A stretch of DNA of 64,000 bases from Neurospora tetrasperma FGSC 2508 (GCF_000213175.1 NW_009799099.1:5275985-5339984), one strand, 5' to 3'; positions 49,437 through 62,514 are shown, counted from the stretch's first letter. Notes: a model not told the origin generated them from the sequence alone. Translations and numbers: made by a program.

Positions 49437-52400
49437 TAATACCTCCCCTCCTTAGCTAACGTCCTCGATGGTTTATTAATCATTAATCTCTTTTTATTTC
49501 TAGTATTATTCTCTATTAGTCTAAATATAATAAATTTTCCTTTTTCTCTCCTTATCCGCCTATTATATCGTCGTCCTTCTATATTTATAAGCGTCCGTCC
49601 AAGTCGGCGGCTAAATACCAATCGTTATAATTAATATTAAGAAGTTTAGTTATATTGTTATACCTTATATATATTGCTCCGAGCGGGGTCTTGTTTACTG
49701 AAAGGTCGATAGGTCTATGAAGTACGGTAAATATATCCGCTATATTCGTCCCTATATTGGTAGGGATACTAATGCCGAATATAAGTTTTATTATTGTTTT
49801 TACTAATATTTTATTAATCCGGAGCTAATAGCTCGTATTTCGGTGGAATACAATTATATATCTAAAGCGAGGACGATTCTTTTAGAGGAGGTAAAAGAGT
49901 AGGTAATTTAATTAGCTTATGTAAAATAAGAGTAAAGGGAATTTGTAGAGAAGGGTAGGGTATTATTATTGCGTAGTTTAGAGGAATTGGATATCCTAGA
50001 AGCGGAGGAGCGTATAGAGGAATAGGTTAATATACGGTCCGGAGAGTAGTAGGTGGAATTTACTATTTCTTTTACCTTTGTACTTGGGTTTAATTGGGCT
50101 TCTACGGACATTTCGGCTTTCCTTGCTTCTTAGTTAGGCAATTCTATTGCCCCGGCCGATCTGGGTTCCTCCGGTGGAATTCCTTTAATTTCTTAGGATA
50201 ATTTAAATTCCTGACGGATTCCTACATATTATATTCGGGGTTAAATCCTTCCTACTTAATAAGGTATTCTAATTCTTCTTCCTCTATTTTTAAATTTAAA
50301 ATTTATTCTATATCTTATTCTTCTTCCTCGTCTTTAATATTGGTTTGTATATTAATTCGTACGTTTTTAGGTACTAGTTTTAGTAATACGATATAGAATA
50401 AGTATAATTTTAATTTTATAATTTTAGGAATATTTAATCAATATACTATATCCGAGATTTTTTTCTTAATTCTAAATAGCCCTACCCGTCGGTTATCGAA
50501 TTTTCTATTAGGCCTCTTTATCTTAAGGTTCCTAGTAGATAAAAGGATTTTATCCCACTCTTTAAAGCGAGGTCCCTCGAGCCTTTTTAAATTGAAATAG
50601 TAATTTATTTTTTATTTAACGAATTCTAGTTCTTCTTTGAATTTTTTGTATAGTATATATAATTTTTCGGCCTTAATTGAGGCCCTAGGAACGTTCGTAT
50701 CTAGTCTTTCCAAGAGCTCCGGTTTATACCTATAATTTATAAAGAAAGGTAAAATTTTAGTAGTTTCTGTAGGGGAGGTATTATATACTAATTGTGCTGT
50801 AGGTAGTAGTTCTACCTAATTATTTTATTTGAAGTTGATATTATTCCTTAAATATTATTCTATAATTTAATTAATTCTTTCTATTTATTTATTTGTCTAT
50901 ATGTAATATATTATAAATATTTTATTTTAAGTACCGAATTTGGTTATTAATACTTACTAAAATTTGGATGCGAATTTAGTATCCCTATTTATAATCTATT
51001 CCTTCGGATAATTGTATACCGAAGTAACGTTCCGATAGATTATATTTGCAAATTGCTCTACTAATTATATTTCTTTATAAAGTAAGAAGTAGTTCTATTT
51101 AATTAGCCTATTTACTACTACTAGGATAGTAATACAAGTAATTCCTATTATAATATTTATAAATAATAGTAATTTAGTAATGAAATCTATAGTTACTAAA
51201 TTCTACGGCCTTTCTACAACTTTTAGGGGTTCAAGGAATCTATATAATTTGTATTTTATAACCCTAGTTTTGCTATAATATTTATAGGCTTGCAATATTC
51301 GAGCTACTTCGGTTTTTATTCTTAGAAAGTCGTAGTATTGTTATATCCGTACTATAATTTTAATAATACTTATATATCCTCCTATTTTAGACGTATATAT
51401 CCCTATAATAAGCGTTTCGCACTATTTAGGCTAAACGTAGGCCTTATTATAGTATTATAATTTATTATTCTAGAGGACGATTCCGTTTTTTTAATTATTT
51501 TCCTATTTCTATTGTTCCTCTAAAGTAATAATAGTAATATAAAACCTAGGGTCCTATATTTTAACCCTATAAATAGTATAGTATTTTACTTATTTTTGTA
51601 GGGGGTATATGAATAATCTATCCGGTTACTTTTAGAATAAGGGTATAAAAGCTTTTATAGCGTCTTTTATATAGTCTACTCGTTTATTTAGTGTATTGGT
51701 ACGAATATTCTTTAATCCCTTCTTATAATTAATTTTAAAGTTGAATTCTAATAAGAATTCGGCCTAATATATTTGACGGCTATTAAATACCTTCGTAATT
51801 GTAAAGTACCGAAGATTATTATAGTTAGTATAGACCTATACTTTGTACGTAATTCTATTGAAGTATAGTTTCTATTTTTAAAATACTTTAATAATAATTA
51901 AAAATTCCTTATTATAAATAGAGTAATTGCGACGGGGTCCTTCTAACTTCTTCGAGAAGAAAGTTATAGAATATAATTTCCTACGTTCGTTGCGTTATTC
52001 TAATTATTTTTTAATAGTATAATTTAATATATTAATTTCAATTTTAAAGGGTTTACTTAAATTAGGAAGTTTTAATACGGGGTTTATAGTAATTGCGTTG
52101 CAAATAGTTGTAAAAGCTTCCTCTTCCGTTTTTCCCTATATAAAAACGGCCTCTTTTCTAGTAAATTCGTATAATAATTTAGCGATCTTCCTATAGTCCT
52201 ATATAAATATACAATAGAAGTTAGTAAACCTTAGGAATCTACGGACTTCGGTTATATTCTTAGGCATTAATTAATTCTATACAACTTCTACCTTACTTAG
52301 TTCTATCCTAACTTTATTTTTTAAAATTAAATATTTAAGAAATATAATTTCTCTTATATAGAATTTATTTTTCTCTATATTAATAAAGAGCTTATATTTG

Positions 52401-55400
52401 TATAGTATATTTAGTACTTTCCTTATGTATTCCTTATATTTTACGAGAGTTTTAGAGTAAATAAGGATATTATTTAGGTAGTAAATGGCGAATTTGTTGA
52501 GGTAGGGTCGAATTGTATAATTAATAACGGATTAGAATATTGTAAGTATATTAATTAATCCGAAGGGTATAATAAAGTATTCATAGTATTTGTAGGGTAT
52601 ATAAAATACTATTTTCTATTTGTTTCCTTCTTTAATTCGGATATAAGTATAGGTAATAGGTAAATTAAGGCGCATAAAGTATTATACTCCTCCTAATTAA
52701 CTTCGAATATATAAAATTAAGGGTAAGGGATAATAATTTTATATAGTCTTTTAATTTAATTATTTATAATTAATATAAAGGCGTAGTTTTCCGTCCTTCT
52801 TCGGTACGAAGAGGATAGGGTACTTTACTAGTAATATAAATTCTCGAATGTATTTTTATTTTAGGTTTTCGTCTAAGTACTTCCTCAATTCTATATTTTG
52901 CTTCTCGTTAATATAATATACTTTAAATAATTTAAATTTAACTCCTTCTTTAAATTTAATTTTATAGTTCTATAATCTTTATAGCGGTAGTCCTTTAAGG
53001 TATTTATTAACGAAAGCCGGGTGTCCTTAATATTCTATTAGAATTATTATCTTCGGTTTCTCCGCCTATTAGTTCTAGTAATAATTGAATTTGTATTGAA
53101 TATTAATTACTAATACTTCTATTAATGTTATTAATCCTTCTTCTATAATTTTATTGCTTTTATTAATAGTATAGATTATAACTTTTTGTACTACTTGCGG
53201 TGGGGTTGTAGGAATATTGCTTCCTTAATTTACTTCCTTCTGTATTCCGGGTTTTCTATTAGTAGTTAGGTACGTCCTAGGATGTAGGCGGCTATTTTCC
53301 TTCTAATTAATATTTGGGTTGTATATTGTATACTATAGGTGCCTTAGGATTATATTTTTAAATAGCCTTATTTTAATAATATTAAAATTAATTTCGATTG
53401 TCTTACCTTCTATTATAATAGGGAGTAGTAATATTTCCTATTTTACAATCTATATTTCAAAAGGCCCTTTTATTATAAAGGGAACTTTCTTCTTCTTCTA
53501 AGAAATCCTTAGTTAGGTAATAAACTGAGGTAAAATAAAATTCAATTAAGTTCCGGAATCTATTAATATAAAAATTTAGTAATTCTTTTAGTAGGTTATA
53601 ATTTTAAATTGCTAATCCTCCTTCCCTTTTTTTATAGCGGCGACCTTTATAAGCGCTATAGGGTTTTAGATTTTATTTTTCTAACGGTTGTATCGTTAGA
53701 TAATCCGTTTCGTTTAAGGATTTAATTTTTACTAGGCTTCTTTAAAGGCCTTAAGCCGTTTCCCAATTCTTAGCGGTAGTTATTAAAAGCGTCCTCTTCC
53801 TTAGGTTCGGGCTCTTTTAGTAAATAGTATTCCTATAACTATACTAAATAGGCGGCTTTTTTATCCTCGGTACTTTTAATTATATTAATCTATTGGATAT
53901 AGTATACGATTTTTACTTTATACGCTTATATTTTCTATTTTATATAAATAGGGCAATTGGACGTTAGGTATTATCATTATTAGGGGTCTACCTCTCCCTA
54001 TCTTAAGTAAATATAAACATTGCGGGGGTGTATAATAAATCTCCTAGATATTAATTATTCGTCCGTTCGTATAAGGGGATATAAATTCAATACGAATTAT
54101 TTGTTTATAATAATGGTAGTTTACGAATTACTTTTGTTGAAAGTATATGTAATAGGTTTAGGTTATTTTTACTAATTTAATTTCTTAATAGGTTAGAAAC
54201 GGTTGTCCCGTTTTTTTCTATAGTACTTATGATAATTATAGGTAATATATTGGAATTATAATATTCGGTAATAGGTGAAATAAAGGGGGTGCATTTATAT
54301 TGTATCTTTTATAATCGGTTGGTATATTTTGAGTAGCTTTAGGGTTTATTCCTAGGTAGTTTGTAGTTTCCTTTTAATAATGATTATTCGTTTCTTTTAA
54401 AAGGTTTCCTATTTTTTATTCTTTTTTCCTTTATTTAGGTAGAACTATTACGGCTCTGTTTAGTATCCTCCGGCGCCCTAATTAGGGTATTTATATTAGT
54501 ATAGATTAATGAATTTGTAATTGTTAAATCCTTTAGGTATAAATGCTAGGGGCGAAATTAGTAGCGGAGTAGTATTTATTACGTATACGGTTGTAAGGAG
54601 AGTTCGGTCGGTATTGGGGAAGTTATTAATTTCTTCTTATATTAGGGTTTGGTACGTCCGTACTTAGAGTATATTATTGTCCTATACTTCCTCTTTAGGG
54701 TCTTCTTTATTAGGTCCTTTTTATTTATATTTGTCGTCGGCCTTCTATTATATTTCTATATTGAAGTCTATAGCCCTATTTATAGCGTCTTTTAAATTGT
54801 CTTAATTATATTCGGCGTTAGCGATTTCGATTACCTTAATTCCTTCTACTATAGTAATTTCCGTTTTTTTTTAATTTAATTATTTGGGCGCGCAATAGTC
54901 CTTTTTTATATATTTAATTTTACTATAGTTAAAATATTTAACCTTTAAAAAGTTCTATTTGCTTTAGTTAGCTTAGGCTATATCGATTTTTATAGGTCTT
55001 AAGTAGGTAGTCTTAGAAAGATAAATTCTCTAGGTCCTTTTTTTTTTAGTATTAGTATAGTTAGATTTGGAAGGAACGAAGGAAATTGCTCTTCCTTTTT
55101 TCTCCTATTCCCGTTAGAATAACCGATTATTAATACGAATAGCTATATCGATATAGGTATTAATAGTTTCGGGACGATCTTCCTTTTAGAGTTCGTCCTT
55201 TACTCTTTCTTTGAAGCTATTATAGAATAGCTATATTAGTCCGTCGTTATTAATATTGCTACGGAGGGCGTTTTATTTAAAAAACGTAGTATAGGCTAAG
55301 GTAGATTTAGTTTATCGAAGATAGGTTAAACGTTCCTAAGCCCGACGAATTTTATCTTTTTTTCTAAAAATTTGAGTAAGGGCCTTAGTAAATTCGTTAT

Positions 55401-55887
55401 AGTTATTTAGAATCTTCTTATTAAAGTCCGAAGTATTATTTCTATTCTTATAGAAGTTTTTGAGGATAGGCTCGTACTAGGTAAGGGCCCTATTTATAAA
55501 TTTAATTCCCGTATAAATTACTTTATTAAATTTAGAGTTAAATCGATCTCTATAAAAATAGAGATAGGTTTATATTTAGATTAGAAATCCCGTAAGGGCG
55601 GACTACTATCTATCGAATTCTTTAAGTACGGCTAGTTTGAGTTTAGGACGGTTAGTAGGCGGGGTGTCCTTTCTTGCCTTCGCTTCGAAGGCGCTGGATC
55701 CAGCTTCGAATTGAGCTTCGAACTAGCGGATGCGATCCTATATAACTTTGAGTTATTAATATATAATAGTGAGGTTCGCGGGGTTACCCTAGTGGGTAAG
55801 GTCGTTGTAGTTTCCGGCGGTAGATATAATAAAGCAAAGAAATACTTTCAATTACTATTTAAAATAAGCTAAAGGGAGTAGTTAATA

Positions 55888-56335
55888 TATAACGAATAGT
55901 AATTTAATTTACCTAAGTAAGATAGTTAAAGGTATAAGACTATTAATATTATTCGGTAAAGCGAAAAGGTTTATAATAAGTATATATACGTAATACTAGT
56001 TTTAATAATAATAATTAAATTGTATTATATTGACTATTATCGAACTATTTAATAATTTGAATTTTCTAATCGTCTCTTTATACTATCCTGTCTGTCCTGG
56101 ACTTCCTGTCCTTGAGTGTCTATAGTGATGGTTCACCGATGGTGTTGGCTTACTTTGTGAGCGAGCTTACTGTGTGGCCTTGGTTCACTAGTGAGCTAGG
56201 CTTACGTTGTGAGCTTCCTTCGGGTGTGAGCCTTTATTTGTCTTACTAGTCCTTATGGTTGCACCGCCCCACCTCTGCGTGGCTGTAGTGTCCCGGTGGC
56301 TTGGTTGCCCCTTGTTATCGCTTAAGTTCGTAATA
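55888..56335 (-). repeat. 5' LTR of element B, 448 bp
   Basis: Same length and order as 48989-49436, followed by ATACG. Here the inner 200 bp (55888-56085) are strongly RIP-altered and the outer 250 bp are nearly unaltered, the mirror of the other LTR. Confidence 0.93.
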
Positions 56336-59300
56336 ATACGGCATCTAATTCTTCAATGTCTTCTTATTTAATAAAATTAACGGCCTTAATAGCTTTAATG
56401 TTTAGAAGCTTACCTTCAAATTTAACCCCTAATATTCACTTATTAAAGCTACTATTATAACCGCCCAAATCGTCGATAATTTTAAATTAATAGATTTCTA
56501 CACGACGGTTTAAGTAAATAAACTACTCGTCTAAAATTATATTATTAATTAATTCGACGACTAAATACTTCAAACTAGAGTATAAATAATTATAAATATA
56601 TGCTATATATATACCCCCATCTTTCTTATCTAACTTTTTAGAATAGTAAAAAACTTCTATTGTAATATTATAAAATAATTTTCCAAAGCGATAATCCTTA
56701 TATAAATATTCTAATATATCGAATTTAGCTAATACTTAAGCGCGGAGCATCTTCTAACGTATAAAAATCGCAACGTACTAACTATTTAGACTCTATTTTA
56801 TAACTGTCCGGATTCTCGTATCGAATTAATTTATATACTATACCTTCGCTCTACCTATAAATAGTTAATATAGATTCTTTCGAAGAGTATTGGCCTTAAA
56901 ATTATCGTCGACAGTATTATTTCGGATAGTCTTAATAAAAAGATACAGCGAAGTAATATAGACTCTATCTTTTTTCTAAAGATAATTATTTCCTGTATTA
57001 CTATTTTTTTCTTTAGCATTAGGCTAGAGATATCCGATTATTGAAATTTTCTAACCGCTAAATATAATAGATTAAAGGGAAGTAGCGAAACGATTAGCTA
57101 TAATTTTGAATTTATTATTATTTATCTTACCCGTAGCTCTAATAATATATATAATATAGCGGAGCTTTTTATCAACGTTCAATATTTCCAACTCTGTGAT
57201 TATAGTAATATTATTATTATTACTAATATTCTTACTATAATTATCATCTTTAATAGTAGTATTACTACTATTATCTACCTATACGGAACTTATTTTACTA
57301 ATTTTTCACTTAATTAGTTAACGGCGGCGTTGAATAACTATTTAGAGCCTACGGAGTATATAAAGTAGGCTCTATAATATCTTATATAGTTACTCTCCAA
57401 TTGACTAGGAATTAAAAGGTAGTTTAATTATATATTAATTTCTAGGAGGTAATCTAAAGATATTAGAGGAAAATAAGGGTTATATTAGTAAGTAGGGCTT
57501 TAATAATTTTAATAATAGTACGAATATAATACCAGGAGGGCCTCACAATTTATACTAGAGGGTATAAGGATAAGGGAGATTAATATTTAGGACTAGGGTT
57601 TCGATTAATTTAAGGGATTTCGTTCTAGCGGGTACCTTCCCTTTCTACTATTTTAATAGCCTTAATAGCGTTATTAATTAAACGCCTCTTAATTTATTTT
57701 ATAATAGTAAGGAAGGAATTCAATAATTCTTCTGCCTTGGTACCTTCTTAGGAGATTCTAATAATATCGTTCGGTTTAATAACGATCGCTTATTATCGGC
57801 TAGAGGTAATTAATAGCGGGCCGTTAATAAATTTAAATTAATTACGCCGGTAACCGGCGGATCGATTAAATTACTCCTTCTAATTTTCACGAGGGATGAT
57901 TGCCATAATACTCAATTTATTAGTATAATTTCTAGAGTACTATTCGATTTACTAAAGGAAATCGAATTTAAATCGGAGGAAATTATAATTACCGCTCTAC
58001 TTTGAATTTTCTACAATAATAAGTATACTAAAGGTTACTCTAGCATCACCAGCAGGGAAGTCTATTGGAATCCAATATTTACTAAATATTAAATTATACG
58101 ATTAATTAGATTCGTTGTTGCGTTAGGTAGTACATTGGGTATAAGGATATCTAATTCGGCCGACGGTTAACGATTATAGGGATTCTAGACTAAATTCAAC
58201 CTATATAAATTAAATAGTATTAGCGGATTACTAATATCTACTATACTAATATTATATAGTACATTCTACGGCTCAATTTCAACAATACTTCCTCCCACCA
58301 TTTCTATATTAATGTTAGGACGTTACGAATTCTTATTGTCGATAACGGGGTCGATTTTCGGGGAAGGGAAGGAGTCGATCTCCGGGGAAGAGAAAGGCTC
58401 GTTAGTAGAGTCGAAAAAATTGCGGGCATCGAATTTAAACAATATAATCGGCGTTTACCCTCTATCAATTAGTCAATCATCTTCCTTAATATTAGTCACC
58501 GGCAACTATTCGAGCTATTAATTATTGAACTATAGATATAGAAGAGGTAATTCTACTAGTATAATTAAAGTTGGTAGTTTTTATTTAATTTACGGAGGTT
58601 ATTATCGTTCAACCGGACGATCGTTACTAGTACCCTATTCGAGGAGTGGTTCGTTAATAACTTCGGGCGTCTGGTTGTTTTAGTTATCGTATTAGGGAAC
58701 AGTCGGCTTATTATTAATATAATTGGGTAATTAATTATCGTCTTATTCTTTTATAGTAGGGAGAGGTATAATAATCGGTTACTATTCGATAACCGGTTAA
58801 TCATCTTAGTATTTATCGTCTCGTTCGATTGTAGGAGGGGTTGGTTGAGGCGGCGGTACGAGCTTGAGTGCTACATTAAAGAGTTGTTTAGGAACATAAT
58901 AATCAAAAGTCCAATTTTCCGGATAGGAAGCTAAAGGTACTCATTATAATTAATGTATTAACCGCATTATAGATAATAAGGCGATCGACGCATTCTCGTC
59001 GGGAGGAGGTAGAATCGCAATAATTCGGTTAAATACTTCACGTTTTAATTGGTTTAGCCGTCCGATCTATCGAAAGCGTAGGTTTAGATAAATAAAATCC
59101 AATACATAGCGCAAATCTCTAATAGTCGCCGGGTCAGCTAAATCCATCTTAAATATAGCATTAATAAATAATAATAATTAATTGGTTAAATAACGGCGGT
59201 ACGGGAACCAACATACAGCTCGCAGTGCGAAGTGCAGCGGCCGAGCGAAGCGTAGTTAATAAAGAGATAATTTCTAAAAGAAATCCAATGGTATAGTATA

Positions 59301-59337
59301 GGATGAACAGTTCACATCAACTGTTATTGGGCACCAT

Positions 59338-59532
59338 TGTGAGATGAACGGCCCTTGGTTATGGAAATGATCTAATGGTATTGATTGTCTAATGTTCTAA
59401 CTACTGTCTAGAGGTTCCGCGGCGTTGGGTTTTATACCCCAACGTGCGGGCAGTTGAGCGCCCTGTTGGGCTTGCCAGTGCTTGCCCATTAGTCGTCCCG
59501 ACTGCCAACTTTCCCCGGGCTGCCCTCTTACA
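59338..59532 (-). repeat. 5' LTR of element A, 195 bp
   Basis: Minus-strand reading TGTAAGAGGGCAGCCCGGGG to CATCTCACA, almost free of RIP. GTAAA follows at 59533. A TATAAAACCC box lies near the middle, where the promoter of an LTR is expected. Confidence 0.95.
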
Positions 59533-60280
59533 GTAAATCATTTATTATAATTATCAAGGGTAGGGAATTCTTACTAATAGGCGATAGTATTACGGACTTT
59601 ATTAGTAACCTTCATCTTTAAGTAATAGGTTTTTATAGAGTTATTTAGTTTGTAGTAATCTACGAGGGTAATAAATTTATCCTTAAAATTGAATTACTTT
59701 TAGTTTTTAATTATTTTAAGAGTTTCGAATTCGCAACGCAATTCGAGGGTAGAATCTATACGATCGTACTTAGTATTAAAGTAAGTAAGTAAGAATTTGC
59801 TAGTCTTCCATTTCTACTTATCCTTATCAGCCTCCTTTAGTATTGATATTACTTAGGGAGATAGAGTATAGAAAACAATACTACTTAGGTATTAAAATAC
59901 TTAAGCGACTTTATAGTACTCATCCTAATTAAAGTACTAAGTATTTCAGAATTAATATAATTCAATTTTAGTACGCTAAGCGTAGTAAAATTCGGTATAT
60001 TTAACAGCCGTATTACCTTCGCCGGTAAAAATATCGGAGTCTTTATTAATTTTTAATTTCGGAGTTAATATAATATTAGTATTATTATCCGGGTTAATAA
60101 TTTAGGAAGGGTCCGCCAGGTTACTATCCGTATATTAGCGGACGGTTTTTTTCAATTCTTTAATAGTATTAATTTTTTTACGAAGGTTGGTAGTATAGTC
60201 CTTGTTAAATTTACTATTAGTTTTATTAGTAATATTAAGGGCAAAGTCGGAATTAGTTAGTTTACTCTAAGCAATAGTAG
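59533..60280 (-). pseudogene. gag of element C, amino-terminal part
   Basis: The minus strand carries a capsid-type gag of the kind common in fungal LTR elements, recognised by IFTGEGNTAVKYTEFYYA, then LSSIVFYTLSPQVISILKEA and KDKFITLVDYYKLNNS. An amino-terminal coiled-coil-like segment precedes it. Gag forms the particle in which reverse transcription occurs. The gene is cut at 59537 by the insertion of element A and resumes on its far side. It is broken; the plus-strand open frame at 60288-60563 overlaps its upstream part and is a shadow. Confidence 0.7.
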
Positions 60281-60891
60281 ATTACTTTTGAAAAAGGGCG
60301 ATTTTATTAATAAATATAATAATAAGTATATTCCTATTTTCAAACGCATCATTGGCGGCCGTAATAAAGGTATTAGTATTAATTATACTCTAACGAATGA
60401 ATCGGGTAAGTACAATAATTGTAGGAGCGAAAGTAGAGTAATCAGTAAATTTAGAAGTAGTATTAGGAATATTCTATTTAATTGGGGCGCTAGGGTTAGG
60501 GCTACTATTAAATACCTTTATAAGGTTATCAAACAATTATTCATTTACGGGGTCAATAATTAAACCGATAATAGAAATAGTAACGTTTATATTAGTAACG
60601 GACAATATTGATTAATTAAATTAATATAAGGGTAAATAGTACTACCTTATAATTAAAAGAAGCGTACTACTTTATAAGCGCGGGGGATTGTAGTACAATT
60701 TAATAAAGTTAATTCGGAATCGAACTTAATAATATAATATAACTGGAAATTATTATAGTATAATAGGATAATCGTAAGCGTATTAAAAATACTTACAATA
60801 GCGGCAATTAATTGATTGTACGCTCGCAGCGTAATAGTAGGAATAATTAATTATTATAGAATAAAGTAATCAGTATAGGGTAGGCTAAAAT

Positions 60892-61143
60892 TGTATAATT
60901 GCACGAAGAGAGGGAAAGAGAGGTATATATAGGTTTGGCGATATAGGGCGAGGTACGAAGGCTGAATCCCTAAGCACAGGCTCGCGTACGTGTATATATA
61001 CGTAATGTACCATTAGCCAATAGCGGTAATAGCGTAATACGAAGTTCGACTGCCTATAGTAGGAGCCGTGTATGTGCTAGGCAGTTACGGCTAGTCCTAT
61101 AATATATACTCCTATTACTAGGCTATACATTGGCTAGATTACA
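60892..61143 (-). repeat. putative 5' LTR of element C, 252 bp
   Basis: A RIP-spared block upstream of the C gag, running on the minus strand from TGTAATCTAGCC to AATTATACA. It contains a CCTATATATACC box followed by a pyrimidine-rich start region. No second copy is in the window, so the limits are inferred from TG/CA ends and position only. Confidence 0.45.
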
Positions 61144-61908
61144 TTTTTAGCCCCTTTTAAATTTTTAATATCTTTGTTATTTTATTTATATTTCCCTCGT
61201 ATCTCCTAGGATTTTTCAACGCTAAAGGCACTTACCTTAACGTACTAAGTAGTGTAAATTAAAGAAAAAAATAAGGAAAAATTACAATACAGTTTATAAT
61301 CCTCTATTATAATTGTAAGTATTAGAAAAGTATTATTGAAGTTGGCTTTTTTTTCTACGTACGGATAGAGTTTCTCTATATAGCTATTTACGTACAAACA
61401 ACCTTAACGCTCCCGATATTAATTCGAGGTATAGCTATAGGGAGCGATATTAAAAAATATCATAATTTTTTAAACTAATATTAATAATAAATAAAAAGAA
61501 GGATAAAAAGATAAAATAAGTAGTAATCAAGCGTATAGCTGTTACTAGAACCCCCTCTTTTACTAAGTAGTTGCCCCCTTGTATAACTATGTTAACGTAC
61601 CCACTCTAGGTGCTTAGAGGTTACAGCGGGCTTACAAATAGCTTGTAGCTGGGCGCTAGCTTGATTGTAAAAAGGCCAACCCCCCCTAAGGGTATCAAAA
61701 TCGATTGGGAAAAAGCGGTAATATAGAACCTCTTCCTCCTTATTTGTTATTTTAAACTCTATAAGAGCTACCTATATATAACTTTATAAATCGCTTATAC
61801 TTTATCCGGTTCGTCTAAACACGCCTTTAGTGCGTAGAACCCTTTGAATAGTACTCTTAGTATGCTGGGCGTTTAAATAATGTAAAATAAAAATAAAAAC
61901 AAAACAGC
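61144..61908. other. boundary zone between the repeat block and the genic stretch
   Basis: RIP-type composition fades between about 61500 and 61700. No gene is visible. T-rich sequence on the minus strand just before 61909 includes TTTTGTTTTTATTTTT, a good polymerase III terminator for the tRNA gene. Confidence 0.6.
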
Positions 61909-61980
61909 TGACCCCAACCCGATTTGAACGGATAACCTTTCGATCTGGAGTCGAACGCGCTACCGTTGCGCCATGAGGCC
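61909..61980 (-). tRNA. tRNA-Trp(CCA)
   Basis: A complete cloverleaf on the minus strand. The acceptor stem GGCCTCA/TGGGGTC pairs at all seven positions (two G-U), with discriminator A. The D stem is GCGC/GCGC. The anticodon stem is TTCGA/TCGAA around CTCCAGA, giving anticodon CCA for tryptophan. The T stem is ATCCG/CGGGT around TTCAAAT. Box A is TGGCGCAACGG and box B is GTTCAAATC. There is no intron. CCA is not encoded, as usual in eukaryotes. A T-rich terminator follows at once on the minus strand. It is free of RIP and looks functional, and is the first ordinary host gene to the right of the transposon block. Confidence 0.95.
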
Positions 61981-62514
61981 GAAGATGCATAAGTTCAACT
62001 TTCCATATGTATATAAGGCCGGTAAATGTTTGACCCACGACTTTCTACCAGTCATCCTTATCTTGTCGGCCCTCGATAATGTCGATCACTGTCTACGTAA
62101 TATGATATATACGATTACAGACGAAGGACTATGGAATCCCGGAAATTGAAAAATAATGGTGTGCTTGTACCGACAGCGGCCCCGACTGCGCGAATAGGAC
62201 GCACCCCTTCTTGCCATATATTTTGAGAAGTATGGCATGTGCCTGCTGTGCTGCGACTATGATTCTGCAGTCAGCGTCGTACAGTCTCTTCAGTCCGACA
62301 CAACTGATATGAGCATCCTAAGGCACATTAGATCTGGCGCCCAGACTCGCATGTCTGTGAAGCATGGCCGGCGACCCAGAACGGGTCAACCTGGTCACCT
62401 GGTCGATCGATATCAAACATTCTGTCAAGTATAAAGCGGTCCAACCCATTTCGTGCGGTATATGCTGGCAGCAGATCTCAGATTTATAACTTTCGCCCCC
62501 TTGACAATCCTGCA
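61981..62514. other. intergenic region, shared upstream of tRNA-Trp and the monooxygenase
   Basis: Balanced composition and no convincing gene: the open frames here (for example 62237-62434 plus and 62318-62527 minus) overlap one another and resemble no family. An inverted pair TGCCATA/TATGGCA (62212-62218 and 62231-62237) could be a regulator site. GGTATATGC at about 62456 is a possible TATA element and a CT-rich patch (62492-62505) precedes the start codon. Confidence 0.5.

Larger units (their letters stand above)
48989..56335 (-). mobile_element. Ty3/gypsy chromovirus B, nested in element A
   Basis: Direct 448-bp LTRs bound 7347 bp flanked by the duplication ATACG (48984-48988 and 56336-56340). 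A C-rich tract just inside the left LTR shows minus orientation. Parts from right to left: gag at about 55.83-54.6 kb (capsid segment of the fungal Retrotrans_gag type), protease at about 53.6-53.0 kb, reverse transcriptase at about 53.0-52.4 kb (DLKDAYY-type and YxDD-type boxes recognisable), RNase H at about 52.2-51.75 kb, integrase at about 51.6-50.7 kb, chromodomain at about 50.33-50.15 kb. This is the MAGGY/Tf1-like layout. Structurally whole, with many RIP-type breaks. Confidence 0.92.
41259..59532 (-). mobile_element. large Ty3/gypsy LTR element A, split by element B
   Basis: Direct 195-bp LTRs are flanked by the duplication GTAAA (41254-41258 and 59533-59537). Without nested element B and its duplication it is about 10.9 kb. 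A C-rich tract just inside the left LTR is the minus-strand polypurine tract, and TGGTGCCC just inside the right LTR could be the primer-binding site, so it reads on the minus strand. Parts: gag at about 59.15-56.34 kb, [B], protease and linker at about 48.98-47 kb, reverse transcriptase at about 46.95-46.1 kb, RNase H at about 46.0-45.6 kb, integrase at about 45.5-44.3 kb, then a further coding-like stretch at about 43.5-42.3 kb. Structurally whole around the insert; its genes carry many RIP-type breaks. Confidence 0.9.
39799..61143 (-). mobile_element. old LTR element C, host of the nested stack (fossil)
   Basis: Pieces of one minus-strand element can be followed across the insertions: a putative 5' LTR (60892-61143), leader and gag (about 60890-59533), then 41258-41108, 40832-40806, 40463-40297 and probably sequence left of 39799. 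The gag trace continues past elements A, D and F, and a CCHC-type zinc knuckle trace falls at about 40400-40360. It was invaded by A, the two solo LTRs and the MITE, so it is the oldest layer. No pol was recognised for it. Heavily RIP-altered. Confidence 0.6.

Noticed and set aside
49406-50111. Two minus-strand frames (71 and 64 codons) near the left end of element B
   Set aside because: The first overlaps the B LTR and polypurine tract; the second lies beside the chromodomain trace in another frame.
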